Assembly: GCA_023853785.1 (NCBI GenBank)
Contig: JAJIRX010000350.1
Location: 1-30,865 of the forward strand
Direction of reading: 5' to 3'
From: Psilocybe azurescens
Taxonomy: Eukaryota; Basidiomycota; Agaricomycetes; Agaricales; Agrocybaceae
Length of the DNA: 30,865 nt
Shown one piece after another: positions 1 through 11,600 of this stretch; position 1 is the stretch's first letter; each line of letters opens with the position of its first letter. Position numbers and translations under genes: made by a program. A model generated the notes under the pieces. It was not told the origin of the DNA. It did not search any database and saw nothing but the letters and a program-made list of their open reading frames with translations.

Positions 1-720
1 CTTACATAAAGCTTATAATAATGTATTGAAATCATATGATATAGTCCTTGGTCAGGTATTACATAATATTTCTTACATAAGCTCTTAAGTAATCATTCAG
101 ATCACATGATATTTGTAATAAATGCGAAATTATAAAATGCACTCAACAGAATTGAACCAACAGCTTCATATATATGTTCTATACACATTACACAACTACC
201 ACTATTATTGCTTGTGGTATTATCAACATTTTATGAATTATACTATTCTTTACAACACCCCAATAATATATTCTGGTACTCTGAAGCTATACCCATATTT
301 ATATATCAAAATGATCAGAAAATTGAGGGCAATGCATCTGTAATTACACCATCATCATAATATTATGTCAGCATGTTCAATATACAAAATACTGTAAATT
401 TAAATATATATAGATATTGTAAACTGTTTTGCAACAAAATAGCACTCTGTTAGCTATATATTAATAGTGTTACAATAATAGAAATTAATGGAATACAAAG
501 ATTAATTTTATTCAAGACATTTAGATTATATAAAGCGCAGATTTATATGAAAAATAGGTATTTCTTTATTAGAAAATTTTTAATTTTATATAACTATTAC
601 ATAAACATATTCTCCTAAATTTTACAATTCTAACAATACCAAATTTGTCACAAACTGTTGAGATCATGTATACTTTTTGTATTATTACTTTGGTGAGCTG
701 TAAAATAGTATGCTGACATA
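1..720. other. AT-rich stretch without a gene
   Basis: No open frame here has the composition or motifs of a real protein; the one short frame (122-343) is Tyr/His/Leu-rich low-complexity AT sequence. No RNA gene, terminal repeat or tandem repeat was seen. Confidence 0.6.
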
Positions 721-721
721 A

Positions 722-1006
722 TATAGTTCCGCTTGGTACCACTCGGATTCCACTCGAATTGGGTCTAATTGGGTTTCAAATTTGATGAATTCCACTTGGA
801 TTCCAGTCGGATTCCGGGTCGATTCTGATCGGATTTTGGTCGGACTTGTTAACAGTGGAACCGTCGGTACAGTGGTTCCGATCGGAATCCAGTCGGAATC
901 CGTCGGAAAAATTTGATATTTTACTGCTAATTTGCGAGGACACTGCCAAATAAAATTCGGTCGGCTGTCGGATTCGACCGGTTCCGATCATTGTACTGTA
1001 GGGAGT
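722..1006. repeat. Word-repeat element, TCGGATTCC type
   Basis: This stretch is built from recurring short words such as TCGGATTCC, its complement GGAATCCGA, and CAGTCGGAATCC. They alternate in direct and inverted orientation, so the strand can fold on itself repeatedly. The right edge (GGGAGTGTAAAGACC, near 1003-1017) resembles the complement of the edge of a similar block at 24357 (GTACTTTACAGTGCCCCC), which suggests two members of one element family. It is CpG-rich compared with its AT-rich left neighbour. The left edge near 722 is only a composition break; no target duplication was found. No coding capacity is credible. Confidence 0.5.
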
Positions 1007-1141
1007 GTAAAGACCTCGACTCCACTTATCAAAGATGACTTTTTGAACATTTACATATGTTCCGAATTGTGGACTCATGGAGTCCACCACTTTTGTATAA
1101 GGTTGGTGGACTCATGCCAGATGTATGGAGGTAAAGTACAC
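1007..1141 (+). mobile_element. Terminal fragment of the GGACTCCA-word element
   Basis: The segment with CTTATCAAAGATGACTTTTT, a central TGGACTCATGGAGTCCACCA and the end GGAGGTAAAGTAC matches the 3' terminal part of the complete element at 24976-27021 read on its minus strand. Only about 120 bp of that element is present, joined on the left to the end GTAAAGACCTC, so it is either a short internally deleted derivative or a truncated copy. It lies immediately upstream of recognisable KDZ coding sequence and probably removed or displaced the N-terminal part of that gene. Edges are approximate. Confidence 0.55.
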
Positions 1142-1330
1142 ACCAGATGCCCATGGTTATGGCCACAAAACTGAAGATCCAAAACCCGGGATGGAACATT
1201 ATCCTTATATTGCCCAACATGCCCTCAACCTGAATAAACCTGCCCACCAATTGGAAAGAAGATCCTAATTGGTTAGTATATTACACACATTATGTAAGTC
1301 TAAAGTTAATCTATCACCCACCTACAGATA

Positions 1331-4300
1331 GGGAGTGTCAGAACCAGCACCTTTATGTAAGCAGAAATGACTCTCAACGGCAACCTCAATTGCTTCCACA
1401 ACAATCATCTTAATATATTTATGACATGATAGAAAGGTGTAGTATAGGCTAAAGAATAATTCTATGGAAAAATTTCCTCAAAACAAAGTGCATGCTTCAA
1501 AATTTCTACCAGAAAATATTTTTGACCAAAAGCTTCAAACACGCAGGACAATGACAGGCAGAAAAAGTTGAAAATGTGACCTGTAAATTTTACCGCTTAT
1601 ATAATCAATACACGTGACTTTATACCTAGGGATAGGAGTGACAAACAAGACCATTAAAACACTCTAAAACACTCTAAACACATCAAATCCACCACTATAG
1701 ACATGGGTCGACAATCAAATGGTACACAGGCACACCTAAAGAACCTCCAACAATGCAATAGAGCAAAAACCAACTATTGAAGATGTACTGGAATCAGAAG
1801 ATGAGGAATACTGTCCTCCTACATGGAAACAGACATCAGATCTGTTGGATGAAGGGTTTTTCTTCCTAGATGAAGAGTCAGATGGCAATTCAGACTCAGA
1901 ATTTGGGGATGAAGAGGGTGAGGAAGATGAGTTGAAGGAATTGAGGACTGAGGCAGAACTCTTCCAGTTCAACTCCATCCTTGCAGAAGTGCAGGCTGTC
2001 GCAATTCAAGCTGAAAAAGAAGCCACAGAGTCAAAACCTAAACGAAAGAGACACTACACTGGAAATTCAGCATGTACTATTTGACATTATGCACTGAAAC
2101 GCTGTCAACTGCAAGCAAACAGACAAAGTCTTATCAATTCATGGTTCTCAAAGCAGGAAAAAGTGACCCACCTGTTCCACAAGTGCCACAACCACTGGAG
2201 AATTTAGATGAGGAGGCAGAGCAGTCAGGAAGATGAGCTGGAAGAGCCAGAAATTGAGGAACGAGTCAACCGAGTATTTGCAGATTCAACTCAGGTGTGT
2301 AAAGATTCACAAAAATACATTAAGCTTACAATTCATTCAATAGCATGTCCCAAGCACAGAGTGTAGTAATCCTGATCCTAATAGATTGTCAGATCAAGAA
2401 GCTGGAGAGAATGTTCAAGAATTACTGAAAGAATTGTAACAAGGACAATGCCCACAAGATGACAGCCCCAAGACAATCTCAGACCAATTATTGGATGGTC
2501 TGTTTTACAAAAGATTTCCCCTAGGTTGTGAAGGGCATGTGCAGAACTCACAGTGAAAGGTAAAGACAAGAAATTGGACGTCTTCTTTTGAAGCCACATT
2601 ACATCAATGGTTGCAACATTAAACCTTTACCTGGACCCTGAGCTCTCCTATTCATGGCACAATGCATCTATTATTGCAGCAAAAGCATCAGAGAGAGGTA
2701 TAAATCATGCACAAAGCTTATGCACCTGGTTGAGAAGATATCTACACACAAAAACTCCCTCTCCACCGGTGTGGTAAATATCATAACTTGATTCTCAGCA
2801 ACGAAGACTTTGCTCAAGACATTCAGCTACATCTTACTGAAATTGCAAAAAATGGCTACATACAAGCACAAGACATTGTTGATTATGTTGCAACTCCAGA
2901 AGTGCAATCAAGACTCGGAACAAAGGCTTGTGTCCCTCATGTCACCACAGCTAGAAAATGGCTGCATAAGCTATGGTAGCAGTATACTCAGAAACGAAAT
3001 GGGATGTACATCAATGGCCATGAACATGAAGATGTTGTCAAATACTGAGAGGAATTTGTAGCAAGGTGGAAGGAGTATGAAAAGCGCTTTGTCATATACA
3101 GAAACAATGGGGAGATTTTGTCACAACCAAAAGGATTTCCAGTGCCACAAATTGGCTGCTTCTGCCTTATCCTTGTCACGCACGATGAATCAACATTCTA
3201 TGAGACTGACCAATAGAAGACAGAATGGGTCCATGCGCTGGAGAAGCCAGAACCGGTGAAAAGGGTGACGGCCAATCTGTCATGGTCTCTGCCTTTATGA
3301 CATCTGAGTGGGGCCTTCTTCGAGATAAGACTGAGTGGGTACAAACAATAAAAAGCTTAAATGGAATACTCACAAATTTGTTAGCAAAGCTCATCTATTC
3401 TTTCGAGCAGGGAAAGCCTGAGATGGTTATTTTAACAATGACAACCTAATCATAGAGGTTGATAAAGCAATTGACATTTTGAAGGAAAGACAAACGGGTT
3501 TGCAACTGGTCTCTTCCTCTTCGATAATGCTCCAAGTCATCAAAAACGTGCACAGAATGCATTATCTGCACGGAAAATGCCCAAAGGCCCTCATGCAACA
3601 TGGCGACACCACAAAAACAGACCAAGAATGCGAACAACAATGTTCAGTAATGATAATATCCCACAAGATTTTTATTATCCTGATGACCACCCAACAATGC
3701 CTGGATGGTTTAAAGGAATGGAAGAAATCATCAAGGAACGGGGTCTCTGGCCGGCAAAGGGACTTAATGCACAGTGTGAAGGCTTCAAATGTGAACCTGG
3801 TAAAAAGGATTGCTGCTGCCAATGGTTACTCTTCACACAGCCAGATTTTGTGAACCAAAAATCTCACCTGGAAGAGCTCATCACTTCCTGAGGCCACATT
3901 TGTGACTTTTACCCAAGTACCACTCGCGAGCTCAACTTCATAGAGCAATATTGGGGGCTGCAAAGTTTTGTTATCGCAGTAGCCCAAAAACGAACAACAT
4001 TGAGGAGATGGAAGAAAACATAAAAGCATGCCTCAATGACATGCCAGACACCCAGATTAGAAGGTCAGCCCATTTTGTGTCTCATTCCCATGTCTATTGT
4101 TTAACCTGTCATTCTTATCAGATATGCAAACAGATCAGCTCAATTTATCAGTGCTTACTCACAGGGTCTGTCAGGTCCTGAGGCTGCATGGGCAAACTGG
4201 AAATACCATGGACATTGCACTTTCCCACCACATATTCTTGCAGATTTGAAGAAGGAATTCCACAAGAAGTATAGTAAAGATGTTCTATAATAGTAGCATG

Positions 4301-4414
4301 TGGATATATCGAAAGCATGCAGAACAAAACTTTTGGAAATTTTTAAATGTGAGATTTTGCCAGGCTTGGCGCTTACTAATCCACTTACCTAAGGGTGCTG
4401 GTTCCTAACACTCC
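1331..4414 (+). mobile_element. DDE-type DNA transposon with TIRs and TA duplication
   Basis: The left end GGGAGTGTCAGAACCAGCAC and the complement of the right end GGAGTGTTAGGAACCAGCAC are terminal inverted repeats; similarity continues about 40 bp inward (CTTTATGTAAGCAGAAAT against CTTAGGTAAGTGGATTAG). Both ends are flanked by TA (1329-1330 and 4415-4416), the usual Tc1/mariner-type duplication. The interior carries one decayed transposase gene in the same direction. The element sits inside an intron of the KDZ gene: removing it with one TA leaves a roughly 65-bp intron that starts GTTAGTATAT and ends ATATCTTAG. Confidence 0.85.
1703..4290 (+). pseudogene. Decayed basidiomycete DDE transposase
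   Basis: The start MGRQSNGTQAHLKNL at 1703 is followed by an acidic Glu/Asp-rich block (about 1780-1960), a basic KPKRKRHYTGNSA segment (about 2036) and a helix-turn-helix-like region (about 2790-2970). The DDE catalytic core follows. First Asp is in HDESTFYETD (3181), second Asp in FDNAPSHQKRA (3520), and Glu in ELNFIEQYWG (3928). A Cys cluster CEGFKCEPGKKDCCCQ lies between the second Asp and the Glu. The C-terminus SAYSQGLSGPEAAWAN ends at TAA 4288-4290. One intron is clear at 4064-4121 (58 bp, AG|GTCAGC...TTATCAG), joining QIRR to YANRSAQF. All three catalytic residues survive, but several in-frame stops (some TGA at expected CGA) and frameshifts make it inactive. The family is recognised with good confidence. 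Confidence 0.9.
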
Positions 4415-7400
4415 TATCTTAGCACCGTATACAAATATATTGTTGTGACTGACAGAAATTTCAAAGCTGACCATGTCCAGAAGAAGTGTAACAATGATAT
4501 CTGGTTAATCAACAGAGCTGGGATGGCTCCAAACATGGATAATTATCAACAATTTTTAGCGTCAGTGATCAAACAAGTAACGGTATGTGCTGTTCTGGGC
4601 TGATGTCGGGGCTGTGTCTGATTTTGACATGTTCAGAAAGCATCTTGTGAAAACATGTTCAAAGTGATTATGAATGCATTACTTGCAACAAAGGCATGTG
4701 ATCAAACAGGGAAAGTTGCTTTTGCATGTGCTCGGCATGGCTGCTTTGTGCCAAATTCCTTGGCCAACTTGTTCTGAGGTGAACAGCAAAAAACATTGAT
4801 TTTGCACTACAGAAGGCAATAAAATCAACACATGTTGAACCTGAACAAGGCCTACTTGTAATCTATGATATTGTCTGTGCATGGATTGTTCATCTTTTTG
4901 ACAGAATCAGCCATTTGCTTCCAGCTGGTCTTATTATTGATAAAGCTATTGATCTTTTTATATTCATGGCCACAAAGACATTTGTTTCTTTTGTTTTGCA
5001 TCAACATTCATTCCTGGTGCAGCCATAGTGGCTGCACAAATTCTTGAATCACTCTGGTTGAGCCTCAATGCAATCTCCACCTCAGTCTGTACAGCAAGTC
5101 TGGCCCACCGCTGAAGAAGTGCTTGATGATCATGCAACTGATTCTAATTATAAAAAATGCTAGGAATGACAAAGGTTCTCTCTACTAAATACATGGATGC
5201 AATCATCATGGTCGGCCACGCAGATGCTTACTTTCTTGAAATATCAGGAGATATTGCAAGGGTGACACTGAATGAATGGGAGGATGAAATACAAAGTGTT
5301 GAAGCAATGCAGCTGGCCGACATTCAACAAATGGATATTTATAGTGCCCAAGTGCCCAATCCCATGACTGACACTGGGGCTGACATAGCTGGCACCAATG
5401 GCAGCACCAAAAATGCAGTTCAGACCTGGCTTTGGTTAGCCATGACAATTGAAGAAAAGCAGTAAGCAATTTTTCGTTTACACCTTGCTATAATTTCATT
5501 AAATTTGTGTAGAATTGATATACAGAACAAAGTACAATGGCTCGGCTCATTACCGCGTGATCAAGACCAACAAGCAGTGAACCAACTTTGTGAAGTCCTG
5601 ACTTCAATGATTGCAGAACTTAAATTGCAACAGCAAATTTCTGGAGTGCCAGATATCATGGGTAGGATGCAACACATCCAGTGCAGCAATGAGGCCGAAT
5701 TTGACAACATTGCTGTAGATGATCCTAATGTCCAAAGCGGACTGGCCGTTCAGCAGAATGCAAATGACAACCCCAAATTTGTTCACAGCCAGCATACGCC
5801 AACTATTATGTTTGTTGAATGCCAGATGCTTCTGCTGCCTTCCAATTTTAATGTACCTGAGGAATATGCTCCTTTGGAATTGGAATTAAGAAAACAACAA
5901 GCTCGTAATCAAATCACATGCATTTGGGACATTGTGGCCAACATTTCATTTTGTATAGATATGTTGTTGGAAAAGGGAACTGCACCAACATTCGATCTAA
6001 TGGACAGAAAAGAGTAAAATTACTCAATTATGATAAAGTTTTGCATGCTAGCATTTACTCAACCTGTCGGTCCCAACTAGTTGCCCTTGACTGTGATACA
6101 GAATTTCTTGCTATATTCCACGAACTTACCCATAATGATTTGAAGGCCAGCACCATTATTTGGAAACCTAATTTGGGGGATCAACTACGATGGAGTTGTT
6201 GTGGATTTGGAGGACCAGCCACCAGTATTTGTTTGGGCTCAGGAGCCAATGCCAACATTATTCGGCCAATCGGGCCTGACTCAACGCAATTTCACCAAGA
6301 ATGTACATGCTTGCTCAGTATCAAATATTAAAATGCTTTTAATATCAATTATGTAGTTAACAGGATTCATTGGCTCCACACATGAGCTCACAAGAATAGA
6401 TGGCATGAAGAAGTTATTCTGGTTGTTTATGAAATGCAATAGATGGTCAGGTATTTCATTCATCGCACTGAGAAGAGTGGGCCAATGCAACTAAAATGGA
6501 GAGTGTAAATGTGGGCCCAAAGCTTATGCTCATCGGCAAAGTACTTTGTGGAACAAGTATGCATTGGTGGCCGATGCTGCATTCAAAAATAGTACACATC
6601 ATTATGCATCTCCAATTGTCTGATTATGTAAATCAATGTTATGATTAAATTGATTATCTATATAGATAGCTCTTTAGATACAATCCATCATGTCTAACAA
6701 AGAAATCTCAGTCTTCAACCCTACTCACCACACTGGCCGGGGTCCAACATCTATTGGATATCAATATGCAGGCACTAGTGTACTATGCCGAGTCCTGATT
6801 TTGGGCCGCACTCCTTGCTATTGCTGTGTCAACAGAAGAACAACAAGCATGGAAACAACACTTTTTATTCACTGAAATGGTCTGTAACAGATGTATCTAA
6901 TAGACAATGTAGCTTATTCAATCCCTGTTTAGGAAGTGATTTTATTTTTTGTGGGCCAGGCCTCTGCCCTCAGTCTGCACATCACCATCCCCATTATTCT
7001 TTGGTCATTGTCGGCATCCACTCTTGGCCTCAGAGTTGGACACTTTCCACTCAAGTTATCTGATAATTTTTGTCAGTTGTTGGATACTGGTGTAGATAAT
7101 GAAAGTCTGGTTTGGTTGGTGGACAATTACTTGAGCGATTGGTGAAACAGTGATGACAAGGTAGACATCAAGTATATTCTGAATGGCCTGCTAATTAAAG
7201 AAGCCTTGAAAATCCATGCAAGTAGTGGCTTGCATGAAATTGTGGCTTGACATATTACCTGACTAACAGACCGACTCAATACCAACTACGCCACCTGCTG
7301 CATCAGTCCCATCTAACCAACCTGCAGGCTTGGTCGAACAGTGTGCTCAATGTCAAAAATATCTAGATCTTGCCCATAAACTCAGGAATGAACTCATAGC

Positions 7401-8659
7401 CCTTTCAACTACCACTCAAGCAGAAATGAGCACTTCAATGCTGGCCGACAAAGCAGCCAAGCGATCAGCATCAGGCTCAAACAGATAACCCAATGCAGCA
7501 GTCTATCCTGAAGCCCTAGATAATTTGCCAATCAGTCGTCGGTCACAAAGTACGGCTATGAATGCAGCCTTGGTTCCATCAGGCATCGAGGCTGAATCTA
7601 CCAACTCTGTTGCCATTCTTTCTGTCCCTGATATCACCGCTCTGTTGCCCACTGTTTGCAATACAACATGGAGGTCAGCAGAAACTCTTGCATGTGACTG
7701 TCAATTCACTCATTCGGGTTCTGTACTCATTGACAGTTCATTTTCGGGGCCGATCACTCACCACACAGCAATCAGCATTGACAATCAATTGGCCCCAACT
7801 CTCGGCTTTGTCTCCACAGCTGCAGAAGCAGCTGCAGCATGGAATTTGCTCTCTGATGAAGATGAAGATGACAATTTTATTCCTGCCAATGCTTTATCTA
7901 CTAACAAAGCATCAACAAATCCACCCCTTTCTATAGCAGCACAAGTGGTTGAACTCTGGCTACAGGACTCATCTCCAGAAGTGTCCTCCCTTCCCCCAAC
8001 ACAATTTTCATACTTGCCCTAACAACCTTGCAGTTGCCTGGGCCATATCTTCTGATGAAGATCTTGCCTCTGATGGTGCTGATGCCAACTTGGTCATGTC
8101 TATAGAGGCTGTTCATCATGTTTTATCTCATGAAAATCTAAATATTTTGGCATCAGTTGGTGCAACAGATGCAGCAGCTGTTTGGTCAAACTCATTGGAC
8201 AGTGGTGCTGATAATAGCTCGGGCCCAGCGGCTGAACAACAATATTCACCCATTCTTCCACACATGGGACAGTGATCAAATGATGTACCATACGAATTTG
8301 AATTATTTATGATCTAATGTGTCACACGGCCTGAAAGAGACTCACTGAAAAGCCAATTATCTTGTGCTTGTCACAGTGTCAAGTGAGGGCCTAAAATTCT
8401 CATGTGAGGTATGGTGTCAAGTGGGCCCATCCCTGATACACCAAACACTGGCCCTGTGGGGAAATTTTTTGATTTCGGCAGCTGGTTTGCAGCAAATTTG
8501 GCACTGGCTACCGCCATTCCAATGACCATTCCATGGGATATTTTTATCCCTATGTTGATACTTTTACAATGGTTGGTTTACCAATCTAGATTCAATTGTA
8601 GGGAAAATTGGAGAAATAAATAGAGCCAGAGGTCCATTGCAATTTATCCAGTTTCCTGG

Positions 8660-9600
8660 ATTCATGGACTCTGCAATTAAGCATTGAAGTACAGAATGGC
8701 CTCCGCTTTTGCAGAATTTTAAATTACATTCAATACATATTTTATATGCAGCTCCATTCTTTCAAGAATAAATGTTCATTCAAAATGCGGTAAATAGGTA
8801 GTAAAATAGGTATGGAATTCATGTGGTTTCCAAGCTATATGGCCTCTGCCACCAGCCATTGAAGCACAGAATGGCCTCCGCTTCTGCAGAATTTTAAATA
8901 CATTCAACACATATTTTGTATGCAGCTCCAATCTGTCAAGAATAAATGTTCATTCAAAAATGAGGTAAATAAGTAGTACAATATGTATGGAATTCATCTG
9001 TTTCACTAGCTGTATGGCCTCTGCCACCAGCCATTGAAGCACAGTACGGCCTCCGCTTCTGCAGAGTTTTTAAATGCATTCAACACATATTTTGTATTCA
9101 GCTCCAATCTGTCAAGAATAAATGTTCATTCAAAATGCGGTAAATAAGTAGTACAATAGGTATGGAATTCATCTGTTTCACTAGCTGTACAGCATCCACT
9201 ATCAGCCAATGAAGAACAGTATGGCCTCCGCTTCTGCAGAATTTTAAATACATTCAACACATATTTCGTATGCAGCTTCAATCTGTCAAGAATAAATGTT
9301 CATCCAAAAATGCGGTAAATAAGTAGTACAATAGGTATGGAATTCATCTGTTTCACTAGCTGTACAGCATCTGCTATCAGCCATTGAAGCACAGAATGGC
9401 CTCTGCTTTTGCAGAATTTTTAAATACATTCAATACATATTTTGTATGCAGCTCCAATCTCTCTAGAATAAATGTTTATGTAACAATGTGGCAGATAGGT
9501 ATTAAAATATGTATGGAATCTATCTGATTTGCTAGCTGTACAGCATCTGCCATCATTCATTGAAGCATAGAATGGCCTCCGCTTTTGCATAGATTTCAAT
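8660..9600. repeat. Left-arm array of about 175-bp units
   Basis: The word GCCTCCGC (or a one-base variant) recurs at about 8699, 8874, 9049, 9224, 9399 and 9575, a spacing of 175-176 bp. Each unit includes CCATTGAAGCACAGAATGGC, a TTAAATACATTCAACACATA segment, AATAAATGTTCATTCAAAA and GTATGGAATTCAT. Units diverge gradually, the innermost most of all. Confidence 0.9.
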
Positions 9601-10844
9601 TACCATTGATTCAAAAATCTATGCAACCTTTCCATGGACAGAATATTTGAGTTGTAGACTGAGCAGAGCCACATACAGTATCATCCCTTGGCTGCCATTT
9701 TCCCACCCACTTAGAAAAACACATGTATGGGCTTATATATTTTATCATAAACAGCTCTTATATAATCTCTGCAGTCCCGTTTTTCTCTGACATTGACCAC
9801 CAGTTTTCTTTAATGGCAAGGTGTCAATCTAATCTTAATTAATACTGTACAATACCAAATACATGGTCAAACCTTTCATTGCACTTCATTTTTCTATTCA
9901 AGTCTTCTGAAATTAGAATTATTCTGAGACCATACAACCTGCAGCAGCATATTTCTGAAGATTCTTTGTAGTGTGTAGATCATAGCTAATGGAAAATTAT
10001 TACATTGTATTCATATACTTGTTATTGCCTAAATTGGCAAAGTGCGGCACACTGACTCAAGCTCAACTTGAAAGTTGTAAAGTGAATGTTATGCTTCTTG
10101 TGGGCACTCTATGACTTCAAAACCTAGATAGATAGTGACAGAATAATATATTCTTTAATATATTTGACTTGAAATAATTGTTTAGGCAAATGTTAAAAGC
10201 ATCTTTTGGCCAGAGGTCAACCAAGGTTTTCAAGGGTTTATAACACCACATTCTAGCGACTTTCAAACCCATTTTGCAAACAACTTCTTACATCTAAGAA
10301 TTTCATTAGAATTTACTCTGGAGTGCTTGCTGATTATGCCTTCACAGTCATGGAACTATATGAGCTTTAATAACTTAGAAATCTTGATTATATGTTTCAC
10401 AGAGAGCCCAAAATCACCACGGGCTACTATATTCTGACAATAAATATCTTTACCATCCTTGGAATTGTCTGTAAAAAGATGCTTTAGAATCGAAGTATCT
10501 GGAGCTTTCTAATAATGTTTTTATCTAGCTTATCTGTACAGCCAAAAATGGATATGCAACACCTGAACTTTATGATGATGATACACCTCAACAAAAGTTA
10601 TGATTAAGTGCCTGTACAATGTAAAGAAGACCATTAGTTCAACAGGATATGTTCCAAGATTGATTTAAGGTCTCCAATGGCACCTAGAGGCCAATGGAGT
10701 AGGAGAGTATAAATTTTTGACATTCAAGCCGAGGCCATCTCTGTTGATCATACTAGGAATACAAATAAAGTGACTGATCTGGCCACCGATGAGGTAACAT
10801 TCTTGTATCAATTTACAAAAATTGGTAATATTGATTGAATGTAA
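9601..10844. other. Interior of the foldback element, no gene
   Basis: AT-rich sequence between the two arms. I found no open frame, splice-like coding pattern, RNA gene or repeat that can be supported. Confidence 0.6.
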
Positions 10845-11600
10845 TTAAAAATTCAGCCGAAGCGGAGACTGTACTGCCCTTCAATGCATGATTTCGGAGT
10901 CCATGCATCTAAGAAACTGCATAGAGTGCGTGTTTATTTTATAACTTGTACACTGTATTTTTAACATGCACATTCACTTGTGACACAATGAAGTTGCATA
11001 TGATATATGTTTTAAATGCAATTGAAAAGTCAGCAGAAGCGGAGGCCATACTGTGCTTCATTGGCTGGTGGCAGAGGCCATACAGCTAGTGAAACAGATG
11101 AATTCCATACCTATTGTACTACTTATTTACCGCATTTTTGAATGAACATTTATTCTTGACAGATTGGAGCTGAATACAAAATATGTGTTGAATGCATTTA
11201 AAAACTCTGCAGAAGCGGAGGCCGTACTGTGCTTCAATGGCTGGTGGCAGAGGCCATACAGCTAGTGAAACAGATGAATTCCATACATATTGTACTACTT
11301 ATTTACCTCATTTTGAATGAACATTTATTCTTGACAGATTGGAGCTGCATACAAAATATGTGTTGAATGTATTTAAAATTCTGCAGAAGCGGAGGCCATT
11401 CTGTGCTTCAATGGCTGGTGGCAGAGGCCATATAGCTTGGAAACCACATGAATTCCATACCTATTTTACTACCTATTTACCGCATTTTTGAATGAACATT
11501 TATTCTTGAAAGAATGGAGCTGCATATAAAATATGTATTGAATGTAATTTAAAATTCTGCAAAAGCGGAGGCCATTCTGTACTTCAATGCTTAATTGCAG
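10845..11600. repeat. Right-arm array of about 175-bp units (inverted)
   Basis: The reverse word CGGAGGCC/CGGAGAC recurs at about 10864, 11040, 11216, 11390 and 11566, spacing 174-176 bp. These are inverted copies of the left-arm units. There are five units here against six on the left, so the arms are unequal. Confidence 0.9.

Larger units (their letters stand above)
1164..6623 (+). pseudogene. Decayed KDZ transposase gene (split by a DDE transposon)
   Basis: This is a cut-and-paste transposase of the Kyakuja-Dileera-Zisupton superfamily, expected to act in the nucleus. The recognisable string of family blocks is: CPTCPQPE then INLPTNWKEDPNW (about 1212-1271, one frameshift); VVTDRNFKADH (4440s, catalytic-region Asp); CARHGCFVPNSLANLF and GEQQK (about 4727-4785); IYDIVCAWIVHL and LLPAGLIIDKAIDLF; HGHKD; DDHATDSNYKK (about 5125); EEKQ-IDIQNKV; RSQLVALD; GPKAYAHRQSTLW near the end. 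Introns fit 4583-4636 (54 bp) and 5462-5512 (51 bp). A further intron starting about 1272 contains the DDE transposon 1331-4414 and ends at TTAG near 4421. Several frameshifts and stops, such as TGA where Arg (CGA) or Lys is expected before GEQQK, make it non-functional. The N-terminal CxC part is missing. Confidence 0.88.

Noticed and set aside
122..343. 73-codon open frame in the AT-rich left end
   Set aside because: Tyr/His/Leu-rich composition expected of AT sequence, no motif, and no splice context.
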